A stretch of 6,972 nt of DNA from Cyclobacteriaceae bacterium (GTDB lineage Bacteria > Bacteroidota > Bacteroidia > Cytophagales > Cyclobacteriaceae). The notes below the pieces were generated by a model. That model made no database searches. It saw nothing but the letters and a program-made list of their open reading frames with translations, and was not told where the DNA came from. Shown here one piece after another: positions 5,738 to 6,972 of this stretch; position 1 is the first letter of the stretch, and each line of letters opens with the position of its first letter. A program made the translations under genes and the position numbers. Location of the stretch: NCBI GenBank assembly GCA_029861825.1, contig JAOTYN010000227.1:1-6972 (forward strand), in the 5' to 3' direction.

Positions 5738-6972
5738 TTATCGATGAATTACAACAAATCCACTCATTGCCTTAGAACCGTCTCCCAGATCAATGACATA
5801 GAAATATGATCCATCCGGTACCTCCTTGTCTCCGAGTATGATCCCTTCATTGGACTGGCCTCTCCATACTCGTGCAGTATTGTCATACCCTCTGATCTTG
5901 TACACCAGGTTACCCCAACGGTTAAAGATCTGAACCTCATTATTAGGGAACCTGCGAATTCCTTGGATCTCCCAAACATCATTCTGACCGTCTCCATTAG
6001 GGGAGAAAGCATTAAAGATGCGTAGCGGAACTTCCTTCACAATGATGGTAACAGTAGCGGTGTCGGAACCGCCATTGCCATCACTTATGGTATAAGTAAA
6101 GGTATCGGTGCCCACAAAGCCGGCCGGAGGTGTATAAGTAAAGCTGCCGTCAGGATTCATCTCAACGGTACCGCCTTGAATTGAAGTGCCGTCAAACTCA
6201 ATTACCGTCAACTCATCCCCTTCAGGATCACTATCATTGATCAAAACACCAGGGGCTTCAATGGTCAATGGAGTATCCATGTCTGTCTCATACTCGTCGT
6301 CCACGGCATCCGGATCAGTATTGGGATTAGGATCGCTCACGACAATAGTGACCGTAGCGGTATCAGTCCCCCCGTTGCCATCACTAATAGTATAAGTAAA
6401 GGTATCAGTGCCCACAAAGTCTGTAGGTGGAGTATAGGTAAAGCTGCCATCAGGATTAACGTTTACAGTTCCTCCTTGAGTACTAGTGGCATCAAAAGCA
6501 ATTACCGTTAAATCATCTCCTTCAGGATCGGAATCGTTGATCAAAACACCTGGAGCTGTTCCAGCAATTGGCGTATTGATTTCTGTTACATAGTTATCAT
6601 CAACCGCGTCTGGATTGGAGTTTGCGGATTCGGTAATGATGATGGTCACCGTAGCCGTATCGGTATTGCCATTGCCATCACTAATGGTGTAGGTAAAAGT
6701 GTCCGTTCCTATAAATCCCGAGGGCGGTGTGTAAGTAAAGCTGCCATCTTCATTCATTTCAACGGTGCCACCTTCCGTAGTATTGGTATCAAAAGCAATC
6801 ACCACCAGGTCATCGCCGTCAGGGTCGCTGTCGTTGCCCAGTACTCCGGGCGCGTCGATGGTCAGCGGAGTATCCACCTCCGTGGTATATTCATCATCAA
6901 CTGCCACTGGATTTTCTCCAACCCTGGGTTCGGTAACATTGATGGTCACCGTAGCCGTATCGGTATTGCCAT
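5738..6972 (-). CDS. T9SS-exported repeat adhesin, C-terminal part (5' end beyond the window)
   Basis: The frame stays open to the right edge and gives the last 410 or so residues of a larger protein. Before the final 94 residues there are three full cadherin/Ig-like repeats (Big_9/Cadherin_5/VCBS type) of about 100 residues. Each carries AVDD.Y, APGVL.NDSDP.GD, GGTV..N.DGSFTYTPP and F.GTDTFTYTISDGNG; a fourth repeat continues off the edge. Acidic NDSDPDGDD-type stretches suggest calcium binding. The last 94 residues are a gliding-motility-associated type B sorting domain: FNAFSPNGDGQNDVW, then IFNRWGNLVY, then PDGSYFYVIDLGDGS and a short basic end (VVIHR). The protein should pass through the T9SS and be displayed outside the cell as a stalk-like adhesin. 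The only start-like codon near the edge is a GTG coding Val within a repeat, not a true start. It heads the operon with the PorP/SprF-like and OmpA genes. Confidence 0.93.
   Translation of the reverse strand, partial: GNTDTATVTINVTEPRVGENPVAVDDEYTTEVDTPLTIDAPGVLGNDSDPDGDDLVVIAFDTNTTEGGTVEMNEDGSFTYTPPSGFIGTDTFTYTISDGNGNTDTATVTIIITESANSNPDAVDDNYVTEINTPIAGTAPGVLINDSDPEGDDLTVIAFDATSTQGGTVNVNPDGSFTYTPPTDFVGTDTFTYTISDGNGGTDTATVTIVVSDPNPNTDPDAVDDEYETDMDTPLTIEAPGVLINDSDPEGDELTVIEFDGTSIQGGTVEMNPDGSFTYTPPAGFVGTDTFTYTISDGNGGSDTATVTIIVKEVPLRIFNAFSPNGDGQNDVWEIQGIRRFPNNEVQIFNRWGNLVYKIRGYDNTARVWRGQSNEGIILGDKEVPDGSYFYVIDLGDGSKAMSGFVVIHR
5741..6022 (-). other. Type B T9SS C-terminal sorting domain (CHU_C/TIGR04131-like)
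   Basis: The last 94 codons of the adhesin. The SPNGDGQND signature, NRWGNLVY and the DGSYFYVI strand near the end are the classic markers. This class differs from type A sorting domains and is associated with PorP/SprF partners, which fits the next gene. Confidence 0.93.
6054..6972 (-). repeat. Tandem 300-bp coding repeats of the adhesin
   Basis: A recurring landmark (plus strand GTAGC[C/G]GT) falls at 6054, 6354, 6651 and 6951, giving spacings of 300, 297 and 300 bp, that is 100, 99 and 100 codons. Three full units and the first 22 bases of a fourth are present. Bases 6940-6972 are identical to 6640-6672, so adjacent copies are similar at DNA level as well as in protein. The array continues past the window edge, and copy number may vary or be misassembled. 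Confidence 0.92.

Noticed and set aside
6947..6949. GTG as the start codon of the adhesin gene
   Set aside because: It codes Val inside a repeat; the same frame continues upstream with NGNTDTAT, matching the other repeat copies, so the gene is cut by the window edge.
6054..6972. Regular repeats resembling a CRISPR or non-coding satellite
   Set aside because: The period is about 300 bp with codon phase kept, and the translation is a known extracellular repeat fold.

Overview
The window looks like Bacteroidota chromosome, most plausibly Flavobacteriia or a relative. The reasons are a type IX secretion (T9SS) type B C-terminal sorting domain, a PorP/SprF-family outer-membrane protein, PD40/OmpA proteins, a DUF6702 protein, a perfect TAnnTTTG -7 promoter element, and start codons mostly without strong Shine-Dalgarno sequences. 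Coding density is high and there is no sign of an insertion sequence, phage, CRISPR array or RNA gene.

Right and central part (about 2607-6972, minus strand): an apparent operon read from right to left. First comes the 3' end of a large surface protein with about 100-residue cadherin/Ig-like repeats and a T9SS type B sorting domain. A PorP/SprF-like protein follows 19 nt later. After a further 24 nt comes a 698-residue TPR + PD40 propeller + regulatory-fold + OmpA protein with the domain order of the T9SS protein PorE. A clean intrinsic terminator closes the operon. The likely logic is an exported adhesin, its dedicated outer-membrane partner, and a periplasmic linker from that partner to peptidoglycan.

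Middle (1253-2512, minus): a 419-residue TPR + PD40 protein, clearly paralogous to the first 430 residues or so of the OmpA protein but without the regulatory fold and OmpA domain. It lies behind the terminator and so probably has its own promoter. Its 3' end overlaps the convergent DUF6702 gene by 11 nt.

Left part (1-1263): a DUF6702 gene on the plus strand with a recognisable promoter, divergent from a minus-strand pair. That pair is a HupE/UreJ-family membrane protein followed 25 nt later by the first 34 codons of an exported protein that resembles Bacteroidota M1 metallopeptidases. I recall these three families occurring together in this phylum.

No intergenic stretch exceeds about 150 bases. 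The least familiar elements are the OmpA-less propeller paralogue and the possible functional link among DUF6702, HupE/UreJ and the M1 peptidase. Nothing seen amounts to a wholly new system.
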